From Adiantum capillus-veneris (taxonomy: Eukaryota > Streptophyta > Polypodiopsida > Polypodiales > Pteridaceae), in contig CM043963.1 in the NCBI GenBank assembly GCA_014529385.2, positions 6,047,501 through 6,111,500 on the forward strand: a stretch of DNA of 64,000 nucleotides, given 5' to 3'. Positions 47,540 through 59,598 of this stretch are shown here, in pieces. The notes under the pieces were generated by a model, which made no database searches, was not told where the DNA came from, and worked only from the letters and a program-made list of their open reading frames with translations. How positions within the stretch are numbered: position 1 is the first letter of the stretch; each line of letters starts with the position of its first letter. Both the position numbers and the translations under genes were made by a program.

Positions 47540-47809
47540 GAGAGAGTTTTAACACCGTAAGAAATTATACACACGAGGAGTTGAACTCGAGAGTTTTAAT
47601 GATATAGGAAACTATCCGAAGAGATCTTAAAGATCTAGCAGCAAAGAGTTTTAACGTCGTAGGACACACAATTGTCCATAGGGCTTCACACACATAGAAA
47701 CAAAGAAACAAAACATGCACACACCCACAAAGACACATGGAAAGACAGAGAGATGAAAATGAACTCAATTGTAGGGTATATACACGCAAACATAATACAC
47801 ACACAAGAA

Positions 47810-47859
<50 letters not shown>

Positions 47860-48651
47860 GAGGGGTTGAACTCAAGAGGGTTATAGAATTTTACTATTTT
47901 CATTAGCGCGCGCACACACCCGAGAAGAAGAGAGTTTTAATGTCATAGGAAAATATCCCAACAGACCTTAAAGATTTAGCCGACTTACACCCATACATTC
48001 AAACATACTACACACGCAAAAACAAAGAGAGAGAGATGATGAGGGGTTGAACGCAAGAGGGTTATACCATTTTACTATTTTCATTAGCACACACACACAC
48101 CTTAAAGATTTAGCCGATGAGGAGTTAAACTAAAGACCTATTATTATGGCATAACCAAACTACCACACTTGGGAGAGAGAAAGGTTATACCATTTTTCTC
48201 TTTTTATTAGGGCACACACTCACCCACACACACACACCCGAGAAGAAGGGAGTTTTTATGATGTAGGAAACTATCCCAAGAGACCCTAAAGATCTAGCAC
48301 ACGAGGAGTAATTGAACCCAAGACATGTTATTCTAGAGGGAAATGGCATGATCAATCTACCACACTTGGGAGTCCACAAAGGTTATAACCATGTATGTCC
48401 ACTATGAAAAAAAATCCATAAAGGTTATACAATTTTTCTCTTTTCATTAGCGCGCGTGCACACACACACACTTGAGAAGCAGAGAGTTTTAATGTTGTAG
48501 GACACAAAATTGGCCATAAGGCTTCAGACACATATAAATAAAACACACACATGCGCACAAAGACACATAGAGAGACAGAGAGATAAAAATGAACTCAGTT
48601 GAAGGGTGCTTACACATATACATGCACGCATACTACACACACACACACAAA

Positions 48652-48729
<78 letters not shown>
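47540..48729. repeat. Local tandem duplication block with (GA)n runs
   Basis: A segment of about 170 bp (47645-47810: GTTTTAACGTCGTAGGACACA to the CACATGGAAAGACAGAGAGAT region) recurs at about 48485-48640. Shorter blocks (GAGGGGTTGAAC.CAAGAGGGTTATA and TTTTCATTAGCGCGC) recur near 47857, 48040, 48180 and 48430. (GA)n runs at 47814-47854 and 48655-48729. No gene. Confidence 0.7.
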
Positions 48730-48735
<6 letters not shown>

Positions 48736-49159
48736 AAAGTCCAAAGAGATATGTTTTGGTAAATGAAATGAAATGAAATAAAATATAGTTATGTTATGAA
48801 ATGGAATGTAATCAAAAGACCAAAATGATTGTGAATGTTTTGAGTTAAATTAGGTTATTGTTTTAAGGTAAATTAGGTTGAGGTTAATGAAATGAAATGA
48901 TTTGTTAATGCTAGGTAAATTCAAGATAGAGAGAAATAAATGAAATGGACCTATGCTACCAAAGTCCTACAAAAATGACAAAATGAAATGAAAAGGCCAA
49001 AGTCACCTATGAAATGAGATGATTTGTTAAATTAATGCTAGGCCAAAATGATCGATGAGACCAATTTGTTGAAAAATTGTGAATGTTTTGACCTGAACTT
49101 AGGTAAATTAGGTAAAAGGCCAAAATAACCTATGAGACCAAACTGTTACAAAAAATGTG

Positions 49160-49202
<43 letters not shown>

Positions 49203-49740
49203 GTCGAATGAAATGAGATGCTATATTGACGTCTTCAAAAGGCTAAAATCAACTATGAGTCCAAACTATTACAAAACTGTGAATCTGATACCTTGTCTGG
49301 GTCCATCCTCATTTGCACTCTAGATATTGAGAGAGTATGACATGAAATGTTCTGCTAATGTTTCCAAAAGGTCAAAATGATCTATGAGACCAATTTGTTA
49401 CAAAATTGTGAATGTTTTGACCTAAATCTAGGTAAATTAGCTTATATTAACGTCTTCAAAAGGCCAAAATCAACTATGAGTCCAAACTGTTACAAAACTG
49501 TGAATCTGATACCATGTGTGGGTGCTAAAAGACTAGAACTCTCTGCTATGTAGCCCCATAGCTACATAGCCGTCTGGATCTCCATAGCTCCTGTGCTTGA
49601 TCGAGAGAGAAATAAAATGAAAGAAAATGTTATATTAATGTCCTCAAAAAGGCCAAAATGACCTATGGGACCAGAGGGTTACAATGTGTTGAATCTGATA
49701 CAAAGTCAGAGTAACAAAATGAAATGACAAAATCCTAAGC
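48730..49740. repeat. Short interspersed repeats, no gene
   Basis: Blocks with CAAAATGATC.ATGAGACCAATTTGTT and GTGAATGTTTTGACCT recur near 49040-49110 and 49370-49440. Blocks with GGC.AAAATCAACTATGAGTCCA recur near 49238 and 49458, with a relative near 49650. (GA)n at about 49165-49198. Coding potential is absent. Confidence 0.6.
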
Positions 49741-51600
<1,860 letters not shown>

Positions 51601-51735
51601 CAGTGCAATATCTTGATCCTGTTGACATAGCACGACTTAGAGTGCTTTGCAGATATATTCCTAAGCCTTTTTGGCAATGATATAAACTGTTTTTTTTTTT
51701 AAATATGTCTCTTTAGTCATGTTCTTTTATGTAAT

Positions 51736-51738
<3 letters not shown>

Positions 51739-51826
<88 letters not shown>
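51739..51826. repeat. (TG)n microsatellite, about 88 bp
   Basis: Pure TG dinucleotides, 160 bp downstream of the degenerate coding region. Confidence 0.95.
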
Positions 51827-51827
<1 letters not shown>

Positions 51828-54800
51828 AAAAAGGGTTAAATGTACTAGGAGTAGTTTAAAGGGGCTAAAGACAGAAAGTGTCGATCGTGTGATTGAGTGT
51901 CGATCATGTGTGTGTCATGGAGAAATGTATAAAGATGCACACGCACACAAACATATACAGAGTGAGGTGGTAAAAGCGAGCGAGGCCCGCCGATACGCGG
52001 GGCGCGCGAGCTAGTATTGCATATGTGCAAAAGGGGGACAAAGCAGAGAAAGTAGAGGACACCAGTATGCCTAGGAGACAAAATGTCCAAACAAAGTTTC
52101 AAATAGATCCTAGAAAAGGTTGGATAGAGAACAAGGATAGCAAAATATATGAAAAGAGAGAATCTGGGCATAAATATTACAGTGTGATAGGGCACATTGC
52201 AAAATTTGGTGAAAATTTGAAATTAGTAAACTAAATCACCTTAACTCAATGTGAGAGAAGTATAGGGGAGATTATGTAATGAATGTTTGGTTTGGAAAAA
52301 TGAAAAATAAAACAAAATATTTTAGTGTTTGTAATATGAAATAGCTTGCTCATTTTTAATTGAGATACATATAATCGAGGAGATGTCATTTCATGTCATG
52401 TAGATAGTAAGTCATGTGAGGTCTAATGTATTTTCATTTATGATAAGATGTTTGGATAAAATTGTGGAGTTTTTGTTCATCCTATTTGGATGTTAAGTGA
52501 TTTTATGTGTGTGCAAGATGAATAAGAATCCATGTTTTTACGAAAGCTGATTAAGTATTTAAGTTATTATGTGAGGAGAGAAGTTAAAAAGGATTGTGAG
52601 CTCGAGGGAGAGTGAGAAGTGAGTAAAGAGTAGGAGTGAATAAGTGTGACTTGAGTGGTGTGAGATAAAATATAGTTGAGGAGAGGGTTTCTTGTTTATC
52701 CTTGCTCATATGTGTCATTTACATTCAATTGTAAGAAGAATGATGACTTTCAGTGAAATTCAAACTCAAACATATTCTAAAAAAAATTACAATTTGACCA
52801 ATAGAATTTTAGAAAAATTGTCCATGAGAGTTGGATGAATTTGAAAAAAATCAATTCATAATTTTAGGTAAATCAAAATGGGCATAAAGCAATCAGAAGT
52901 AGTAGATACCATGTCTAGTATGTGCTGTGTTTCAAAATTGCAATGCATGTTTGTAATGAAGGAAATATTGGTGTTTAGGAGACATAGAAGTGCATAAGAG
53001 TAGAGTTTGAGATCATTGTGGAAGCTCAGTGTGTGAAGTGAAAAGATGTTAGTAAATTGAAAAGATGTTACTAAGAAGTGAGAGATGTTAGTGGAGAAGT
53101 TAGTAAGTTGAGAGATGCTTCAGAGTTGGATATGTTAAGGACCTGTGAGAGATGATTGAGAAATAGAGTGGAAAGTTAAGTGATATGTTTGAGAGATATA
53201 GAGGGGATATTGTACAAGAGGTATGACATGTTTGAAAGTTAGAAATGATACAAATTTTTGAGATATAGGGTTTGAGAGGAAGTTTCAAGATGTTAGTTTA
53301 TCATTGTTGGTGGTGTTAGTTTCAAAGTAAAGATCTAGATTTGTTTTTTTAAGTGTTTATAAATAGATTTGCACTTGAATAAAGAGATATAAAAACCCCT
53401 ACCTATTTGGAGATAAATATGTGAGTGAGAAAAAAATTTTATAGAGTGCAATGTGAGTTTATAAACTGATGAAAGATATATGTTTGGGATGAATTATATG
53501 ATTTGGGAAATTGTGAGATGAATCTAGATGAGATAAATGAGAATGATGTAATGGAAAAATCTTATTGATTGTACCTAATGATTTATGCCACATGATGGTA
53601 CCTTATTTGCATATAGATTTTGGTTTTTGAAAAAGAAGGATTTTTTCTTCTAAAAACATTTTCATAGTGTAAGGGACATTATACACGTAGGACACTGCAA
53701 CTTTTTACTATAAAGTAGGTGTCTATAGCATGTATGTATGATTGAATACATAGGTTAAAGAAGATGAAGGACAAGGAAAGGTGGTTTCCGAAGCTGAGCA
53801 TGCGTTACTGTGGATCTTACAAGTACAACGAGAGAAACATGAATGCATAGTGGATAGGGTATAACATGCATGTAGGGAGCTGTAGCTTTTTGGTAAAAGT
53901 AGGTTTCTCGATCTCGTATAGATGTCTCTTACTAGGACATGGTCTACGAGTAGAAAGCTGAAGCTTTTACTAAGAGTAGGCGACTGGACCATATATAGAT
54001 GTCTGTAGTCCATAACATATAGCACCATTTGGCCTTGCCAATGCACCTTCTATATATAGACACATGTGAGATAGCCACTCACTTTGCTAGTTTTCATGTA
54101 CACATTTTTTTTTTTTTTTTTAAACATACAAAATTATAAAATCCAAACAAAATAAAAAATGTTTAATTTTTTGTTTCTTCAAAAGAACACAAAAAACAAA
54201 ACAAAAACAAACAAAATTCTATAAAACATTGTAGTAGGTCCCTACATGTACTTTGTAGGGTGTGTGGATTTTATTTTATAGATTAAATTAGAGATGTGGC
54301 CACTTGGAGTGCCGAAAAGTGTAGCGGTGTTGAAGTTGTACCTGGGGATGTAGCTTAATGAAAGCTTTCAAGTAAATAAATAGGTGGTTCTATTCCACTT
54401 CTAATGTTGCTTTGGTTTAAAAGAAATTATGTTTAAGAAATGTTAAGTCAGTTGGAATTAACATGTACATGCTACTTTTTAATTGTATTTTGAACTTCTT
54501 AGCTTAGTAGTTTATATAGTTGAAGGAGTTTTTGACTGGGTTCATTGGTAGCTAAAAGGGATAGTAGAGATGATTAATTAATATAAGTATTGTAGCTAAA
54601 CTAAGTTCTAGTTTAATATATTTATGCTCTTAATATTGATTTAACAACTTTGAATGTAGTAGGTCTATATGGTTGGCTTTTATCCCTTGACCTTAGCTTA
54701 TTAGAGGTATGATATAATGTTTTACGAATATGATGAGTCCGAGGAGGGAAAATTATATGTTATATGTTGTGTACCTATTGCCATATGAGCTAAGTAGGTG

Positions 54801-55273
54801 GGTGGAGTCAACTTTGTCTCTAGTGATAGAACCACGAGCCATATCCAGGTTTTATATGGGGTAGTAAGTGTATATTCATATTCGTCATAGTAGTGAGTGT
54901 GGAATGCATGTTTGAATGAATAAAATAAAAAAAAGGAAAATGCAAATCTGATGTGGCTTTTAAAAAACCTTTTAAAAAAACATCTTGTAAAAATATGAGA
55001 AAATGCTTGAATGATTGTTATAAATTACAAGAATGAAAAGAATAAAAACAAAGAGAGAAATTTTAAGTTGGGCCATGACTTTCTTATTCGTAATTTCTAT
55101 TATAGTTCTCATATGGTAAGGTTTGGGAGATCTTTCCTCCGTAGAGACTTAAAACATGAAAGGGGGTGTTCCATTATTAAGCAGTAATAAATTTATTGAC
55201 TAGATTTGGTAAGGTTTCCATATTTATATTAACTAATTACCTTTAGTATGTAGTGCTTCGTTACTCATGACGC
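51827..55273. other. AT-rich intergenic DNA, no supportable gene
   Basis: No recognisable protein on either strand. A weak repeat of 50-75 bp (AAGCTGAAGCTTTTACTAAGA..ATATAGATGTCTGTAG and relatives) occurs near 53690, 53880 and 53950. GTGAGAGATGTTAGT-like words recur at 53030-53160. A poly-T run lies at 54106-54121. C2 starts at 55274. Confidence 0.5.
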
Positions 55274-55720
55274 TGTCAAAAAGTAGGCGGTCTTGCCAGG
55301 AAGGTACCGGGCCTCTTGCTGTGAGAGTTTGTGAGGAAGCTCAAGGGTTATGAGAAGAGCTAAGATGTAGATAACTTAGCTTCTAGAGCTAAAGAAGAAA
55401 TGTAGCCAAACAAGCCGCTCACTTTTCCTTACAAACACACACGTGATGGAGAGAACTCATGAAAGATAGTAAAAAAAAAACAAAAATGAAAACATCAAGA
55501 TTACGATCATATCGTATCATGGGTAGGATAAAAGGGTTAATGGATGAGTTAATGATATTTAATCTTTGTCGTCCAAATATGGTATAATATTCATCAATGG
55601 TATGGTAGAAAGCTTTTATTTATGCATATGAGTTATTATATGAAGTATACTTATGTATCAAAAGTCACAAGATAAATCGTTTAATGCCCGTTCCCACTAT
55701 ATACGTGCCACAACACGACA
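55274..55720 (-). mobile_element. C2 3' LTR, short form (447 bp)
   Basis: Both ends are intact (TGTCGTGTTG start, TTTTTGACA end) and match the ends of the 2 kb C1 LTR. The middle, present in the C2 5' LTR and in C1, is missing: similarity to 62003 onward stops at about 55575. It is therefore an internally deleted LTR. Confidence 0.75.
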
Positions 55721-55732
55721 TCCACCCCCTCT
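55721..55732 (-). promoter_or_regulatory. C2 polypurine tract
   Basis: AGAGGGGGTGGA on the minus strand, identical to the C1 tract and abutting TGTCGTG of the LTR. Confidence 0.8.
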
Positions 55733-56880
55733 AAACCTGCACATCCTCCGGTATGTGCCACATTGTCTCTTTGTAAGATCCGACCTCTTGTACATCTTCC
55801 TTGATTTCTTCTTCATTGGATGATTCCAGAGCTTCATGTTCACTTTGATCTTCACCTGTGTTTTGATCTTCTTCCTCATCAACATCTTCTAGATCATTGT
55901 CTCCTCTTCTCTTAAACATTTTGATCCTTTTTCCCGCAATGGGAATCTTTAGTTCTATACCATCTAGTTCAGGCAAGCTATAAGTAGCATTTTCATGCAC
56001 ATGCTTTACAACATACGGTCCAAACCATCTTTTTGAGAACTTACGCATGACTGTGTGCTGGTTATCAAGGCTACTATCATACACTAAAACCCAGTCACCT
56101 TTGTCAATTGCTTTGCTCCTGATTCCACGTCGCTTATCAAAGTAGTCCTTGTTTTTCAACCTTGCATTTTTGAGTCGTTCTTTTGGAGCTTCAATGTCTC
56201 CAGGTCTTCTCTCTAGTTGCCTTATACGCAATGCAAGGAGATCTTCCCTGCTAAGCCCCTCTTGCCAAGGTAGTACATTCCTTGTGGGAATTGTATCTTC
56301 AATCGGCATCATTGGCTTTTGACCATACATTAGCTCCACAGGCATGTAGCTAGTTAACTGAGCTATGTGTTGTACGATCAGCCCATAAAGCATATGGTAA
56401 CAATTTTGGCCACTCACCAACTCTTCCTTCGCAAGCCTTAGCCAAAGCTTTGATGATAGGAGGATGCCCTCTTTCACTCTTTCCATTGCCTTCAGGGTTG
56501 TAAGCTGTGGTAAGAGAAAGCTTGATTCCTAATGTGGTAAAGAACTCCCTTGCTTCCTCAGCATCCAGCTCACCTCTATCTCCAGTGATCTTTCCCACAC
56601 AGCCATAACGGCAAATCACCTCATCAAGAAGGAATTTGCACACAACTTCTGTGGTTTTAGCTCTTAATGCTCTTCCTTCAATCTGGTTAGTTAGGTCCTC
56701 TCGTGCAAGAACCAAGTATCTCATCTTCCAAAGTCCTAAAGGCATTGTGACTAGATCCACAACCCATTTATAGTGCATGGCTACTGGATATGTAGGGTGC
56801 AATCCATCACAATGTCGAACATTTGAATACATTTGACAAGTTACACATGACTCTACAAATTGAGATGCATCTTTATACAT
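55731..56880 (-). pseudogene. C2 integrase
   Basis: Frame 56350-56880: finger Cys pair CVTC, first Asp in HYKWVVDLV, second Asp in ITGDRGELD, Glu in YNPEGNGKSERG. Frame 55731-56486 continues after the one-base insertion at about 56350 (GTTAACTAGC) with AELMYGQ-type sequence, RRGIRSKAIDKGDWVLVYD and the GPY motif KRWFGPYVV, ending in an acidic tail. Unlike C1 the core has no other stop, so apart from the shared insertion this integrase is well preserved. Confidence 0.85.
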
Positions 56881-57948
56881 ACCCTTCCACCACTATTTTT
56901 CTTTCAACTTGGAGAAGGTTACCCACACACCCCTCTGTCCAGCCCATAGAGTCTCATGAAACTCTTGCATGAGCTTTACTTGAGTCTCTTTTTTACATAT
57001 AACCCATTGTGGTGTAGCACCCTTTTGTTTAGGATGCTTCCACAAGTAACCATCCCTTAAAAAGTACCCATATGCTTTCCTGCGTATCCTCTTGAATTGT
57101 TGTTTAGACCAATCATCCTGTTTTGTTAGAGCACTCAAGTAGCTTTCAATAAGAAGCCAATCACCTTCGTAAAGCTCTTTCAAGAATAATTCAAGTAGAT
57201 TAGTCATGCAGACATTGTTACCTTTGACATGAGAGATAGAATAGAACTTTGTGCCTACATCATCTCCCTCGTCAATCATTTGTGACTCATCTTCATACCT
57301 TGCCCTTGATAGCATATCTTCAACTGTATTGTCTTTACCTGCAATGTGCTTAAACTCAGGATTTAAGGACTTCATGTAGGCAATCCAACGCAACATAGCA
57401 ATGTCTGGCGTTGAGCAGCTTGTAATTATCCCAAGAAGTGGTAGACAATCTGTTTCTACAACCACACATGCACCAATTAGGTACTCTTTCCCACTTTTCA
57501 AGGCTATAACCATACCCCATAACTCTCTCTTTATTTGTGGATAGTTTCCTTGGCGAGCACTTAGTACCTTTGCTCCAAATCTTACCACATACCTGTGTCC
57601 TTCTTTTTCATCTTTCCCTATTGCCCATCCAATCCCTATAGGACTGGTGTCTACTATCACAATTACTGGCCTTTGACACTCATAGTCTACCTTTCTCAAA
57701 GTTGTTGGTGACTGGAGCAACTCCTTTAGCTTTTTCATGATTTTACATGTGCTTCTATCCATTTAAACTTCTGATTCTTTCTAAGCAGCTCATAAAGAGG
57801 ATCAGCTACATGTGCATAATGTGGAATCCAAATAACATAGAAGACACATGCTCCCAGAAACCTTCTAACCACAGTGATGCTAGTGCATGTTTCTTTAATT
57901 CTTTGGATGGCATCTACCTTTGTTGGACAAGGTTTCCTACCATATGGC
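56881..57948 (-). pseudogene. C2 pol remnant: RT thumb, RNase H, zinc-finger region
   Basis: Frames 57735-57948 (RT thumb: RRFLGACVFYVIWIPHYAHVAD) and 56893-57762 (RNase H: VIVDTSPIGIGWA, KRELWGM, VVVETDCLPLLG; then FHETLWAGQRG) overlap at a one-base frameshift near 57737. The stop at 56890-56892 (K-stop-WWKGMYKD) is shared with C1. In the finger, His is Gln (WAGQRG against WAGHRG in C1). The RT palm is deleted. Confidence 0.8.
57944..57948. repeat. Target-site duplication ATGGC of the Copia derivative
   Basis: ATGGC precedes the 5' LTR and recurs at 59228-59232 after the 3' LTR. C1 has a single ATGGC at the same place, so the empty site is known. Confidence 0.9.
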
Positions 57949-59227
57949 TGTTGGGGTATAAAGCCCAATGTGGTCGCCCAGGTAAGTGGGTGGGCCGCCA
58001 GGTATGTACACATATTCTTTTGTAAAAACCTAATAAGAACTCACTATGCTCTACACATTACAGTAGAGCAAGTTCACCATATCGTCGTGCTCTTCTTCCC
58101 GCACTCTCTCTCGCGTCGCACTTCCGCTCGTACTCCTTCAACTGGTATCAAACAGAGTATATTGACAAGGTTTTGCAACGTTTCAATATGGAGAAGGGAA
58201 AGGCACTGAGTGTTCCATTGCCACCATATGTGAAACTTAGCAAACAAGATTGTCCTGTGTCTGAGGAAGAGCAGGCTGAAATGGATAAGATTCCATATGC
58301 GTCTGCAGTGGGTAGTTCGATGTATGCAATGATTGCTACTCGCCCAGACATTGCATTTGTAGTGGGAGTAGTAAGTCGATACATGTCAAACCCAGGCAAG
58401 AAACATTGGGAGGCAGTGAAAGGAATATTAAGATACCTGAAAGCTACAAAGAGTATCCGTATATGCTATGGGAGTCAGGAGCTAAGTGTAAAGGGTTTTA
58501 CAGACTCAGATTATGCAGGTGACTTAGACAACCGAAGGTCTACGTCAGGGTATGTCTTTACATTGGCTGGTGGAGCAGTATCATGGCGTTCTAGATTACA
58601 AGATTGTGTTACTCAATCTACTACAGAGGCTGAATATGTTGCAGCATCAGAGGCATGCAAAGAATCAATTTGGCTTAATCGACTAGTAACAGATTTGGGA
58701 ATCAAAGAAGAGATGTCTGTGTTATATTGTGATAGTCAAAGTGCTATACAATTGGCTCGCAATCCAGTTTATCACTCAAAGACAAAGCATGTGGATGTGA
58801 AGTATCATTTCATCAGGGAAATGCTCGAGGATAAGCAACTTCAGCTTGTCAAAGTTCACACCACAGAAAATCCTGCTGATCTACTTACAAAAGGACTTCC
58901 CTCAGAGAGCTTTGCGCATTTTTGCAAGCAGTTATGTGTAGGGTAGTACATCACTTCTCTACATCTCTTGTATATTAGCTTGTATAGTAGCTTCTCTCAC
59001 ACTTAAAGTACCACATTGGACTTTAAGTGGGAGGTTGTTGGGGTATAAATCCCAATGTGGTCGCCCAGGTAAGTGGGCGGGCCGCCAGGTATGTACACAT
59101 ATTCTTTTGTAAAAACCTAATAAGAACTCACTATGCTCTACACATTACAGTAGAGCAAGTTCACCATATCGTCGTGCTCTTCTTCTCGCACTCTCTCTCG
59201 CGTCGCACTTCCGCTCGTACTCCTTCA
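57949..59227 (+). mobile_element. Copia retrotransposon deletion derivative, 1,279 bp
   Basis: 192 bp LTRs (57949-58140, 59036-59227; TGTTGGGG start, TCCTTCA end) differ at about three positions, so the insertion is young. After the 5' LTR is TGGTATCAAACAGAG (58143 on), a methionine-tRNA-type primer site. Then the sequence jumps straight to the end of RT and RNase H; gag, protease, integrase and most RT are missing. Purine-rich TTTAAGTGGGAGGT (59022-59035) precedes the 3' LTR. Nested in C2 with a 5 bp duplication. Confidence 0.95.
58158..58946 (+). CDS. Copia RNase H and RT C-terminus, intact frame
   Basis: Open without stops to 58944-58946. It begins in the RT tail (LQRFNMEKGKALSVPL, with DKIPYASAVGSSMYAM) and continues with RNase H: Asp in GFTDSDYAGD, Glu in QSTTEAEYVAASEA, Asp in VLYCDSQSAIQLA, then HSKTKHVDVKYHFIRE and the ADLLTKGLP end. 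All residues expected for a Copia RNase H are present. There is no natural start; it is the 3' end of a gag-pol frame brought near the primer site by deletion. Confidence 0.9.
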   Translation, partial: YIDKVLQRFNMEKGKALSVPLPPYVKLSKQDCPVSEEEQAEMDKIPYASAVGSSMYAMIATRPDIAFVVGVVSRYMSNPGKKHWEAVKGILRYLKATKSIRICYGSQELSVKGFTDSDYAGDLDNRRSTSGYVFTLAGGAVSWRSRLQDCVTQSTTEAEYVAASEACKESIWLNRLVTDLGIKEEMSVLYCDSQSAIQLARNPVYHSKTKHVDVKYHFIREMLEDKQLQLVKVHTTENPADLLTKGLPSESFAHFCKQLCVG

Positions 59228-59232
59228 ATGGC

Positions 59233-59573
59233 CCTCACATGTGCCCCACAATGAGCACTTCATTGACACCAAACATAGAATTTTTCCCGTGACAATGTAG
59301 GATTCCCCATTATAGCATCAAGCTCACCCATAGTATCTACAAAAGAAACTTGTTCACACAAACCCAAAACATTTTCAGTAGGCTCTAGCAACCCACTCTT
59401 TTTCATGCCTATTTGTACATTATGCAAATATTGCCTCTCACATCTCTTCAAATCTTCAAGTTTTGTAAACCTTACTGATCCATTCCTTGTTACCAAAGAG
59501 CCCGTTGAAAACGTTACACCTAAATTTGGATCAGGCGAGACCCTTTTTCTTTCTGTACCACTACAATCTGGCT
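59233..59573 (-). pseudogene. C2 pol linker and RT remnant beyond the Copia insert
   Basis: 59233-59303 matches C1 42775-42850 (RT). After the deletion junction the linker with GSVRFTKLEDLKRCERQY (59260-59496 frame) is retained. The -1 frame from the slippery site reads through (KPDCSGTERKR) without the TGA seen in C1. Confidence 0.7.
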
Positions 59574-59598
59574 TTACAATGGTACTTGGCCAAAACCC
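59555..59598 (-). promoter_or_regulatory. C2 predicted -1 ribosomal frameshift signal
   Basis: Same arrangement as in C1: G GGT TTT (59598-59592), spacer GGCCAA, stem arms 59585-59578 and 59562-59555 (8 pairs, one G-U). The loop differs from C1 by several substitutions while both arms are kept. Confidence 0.7.

Noticed and set aside
53723-54046. 107-codon minus-strand frame
   Set aside because: Overlaps a weak local repeat, has low-complexity Ser/Leu/Tyr composition and no motif.
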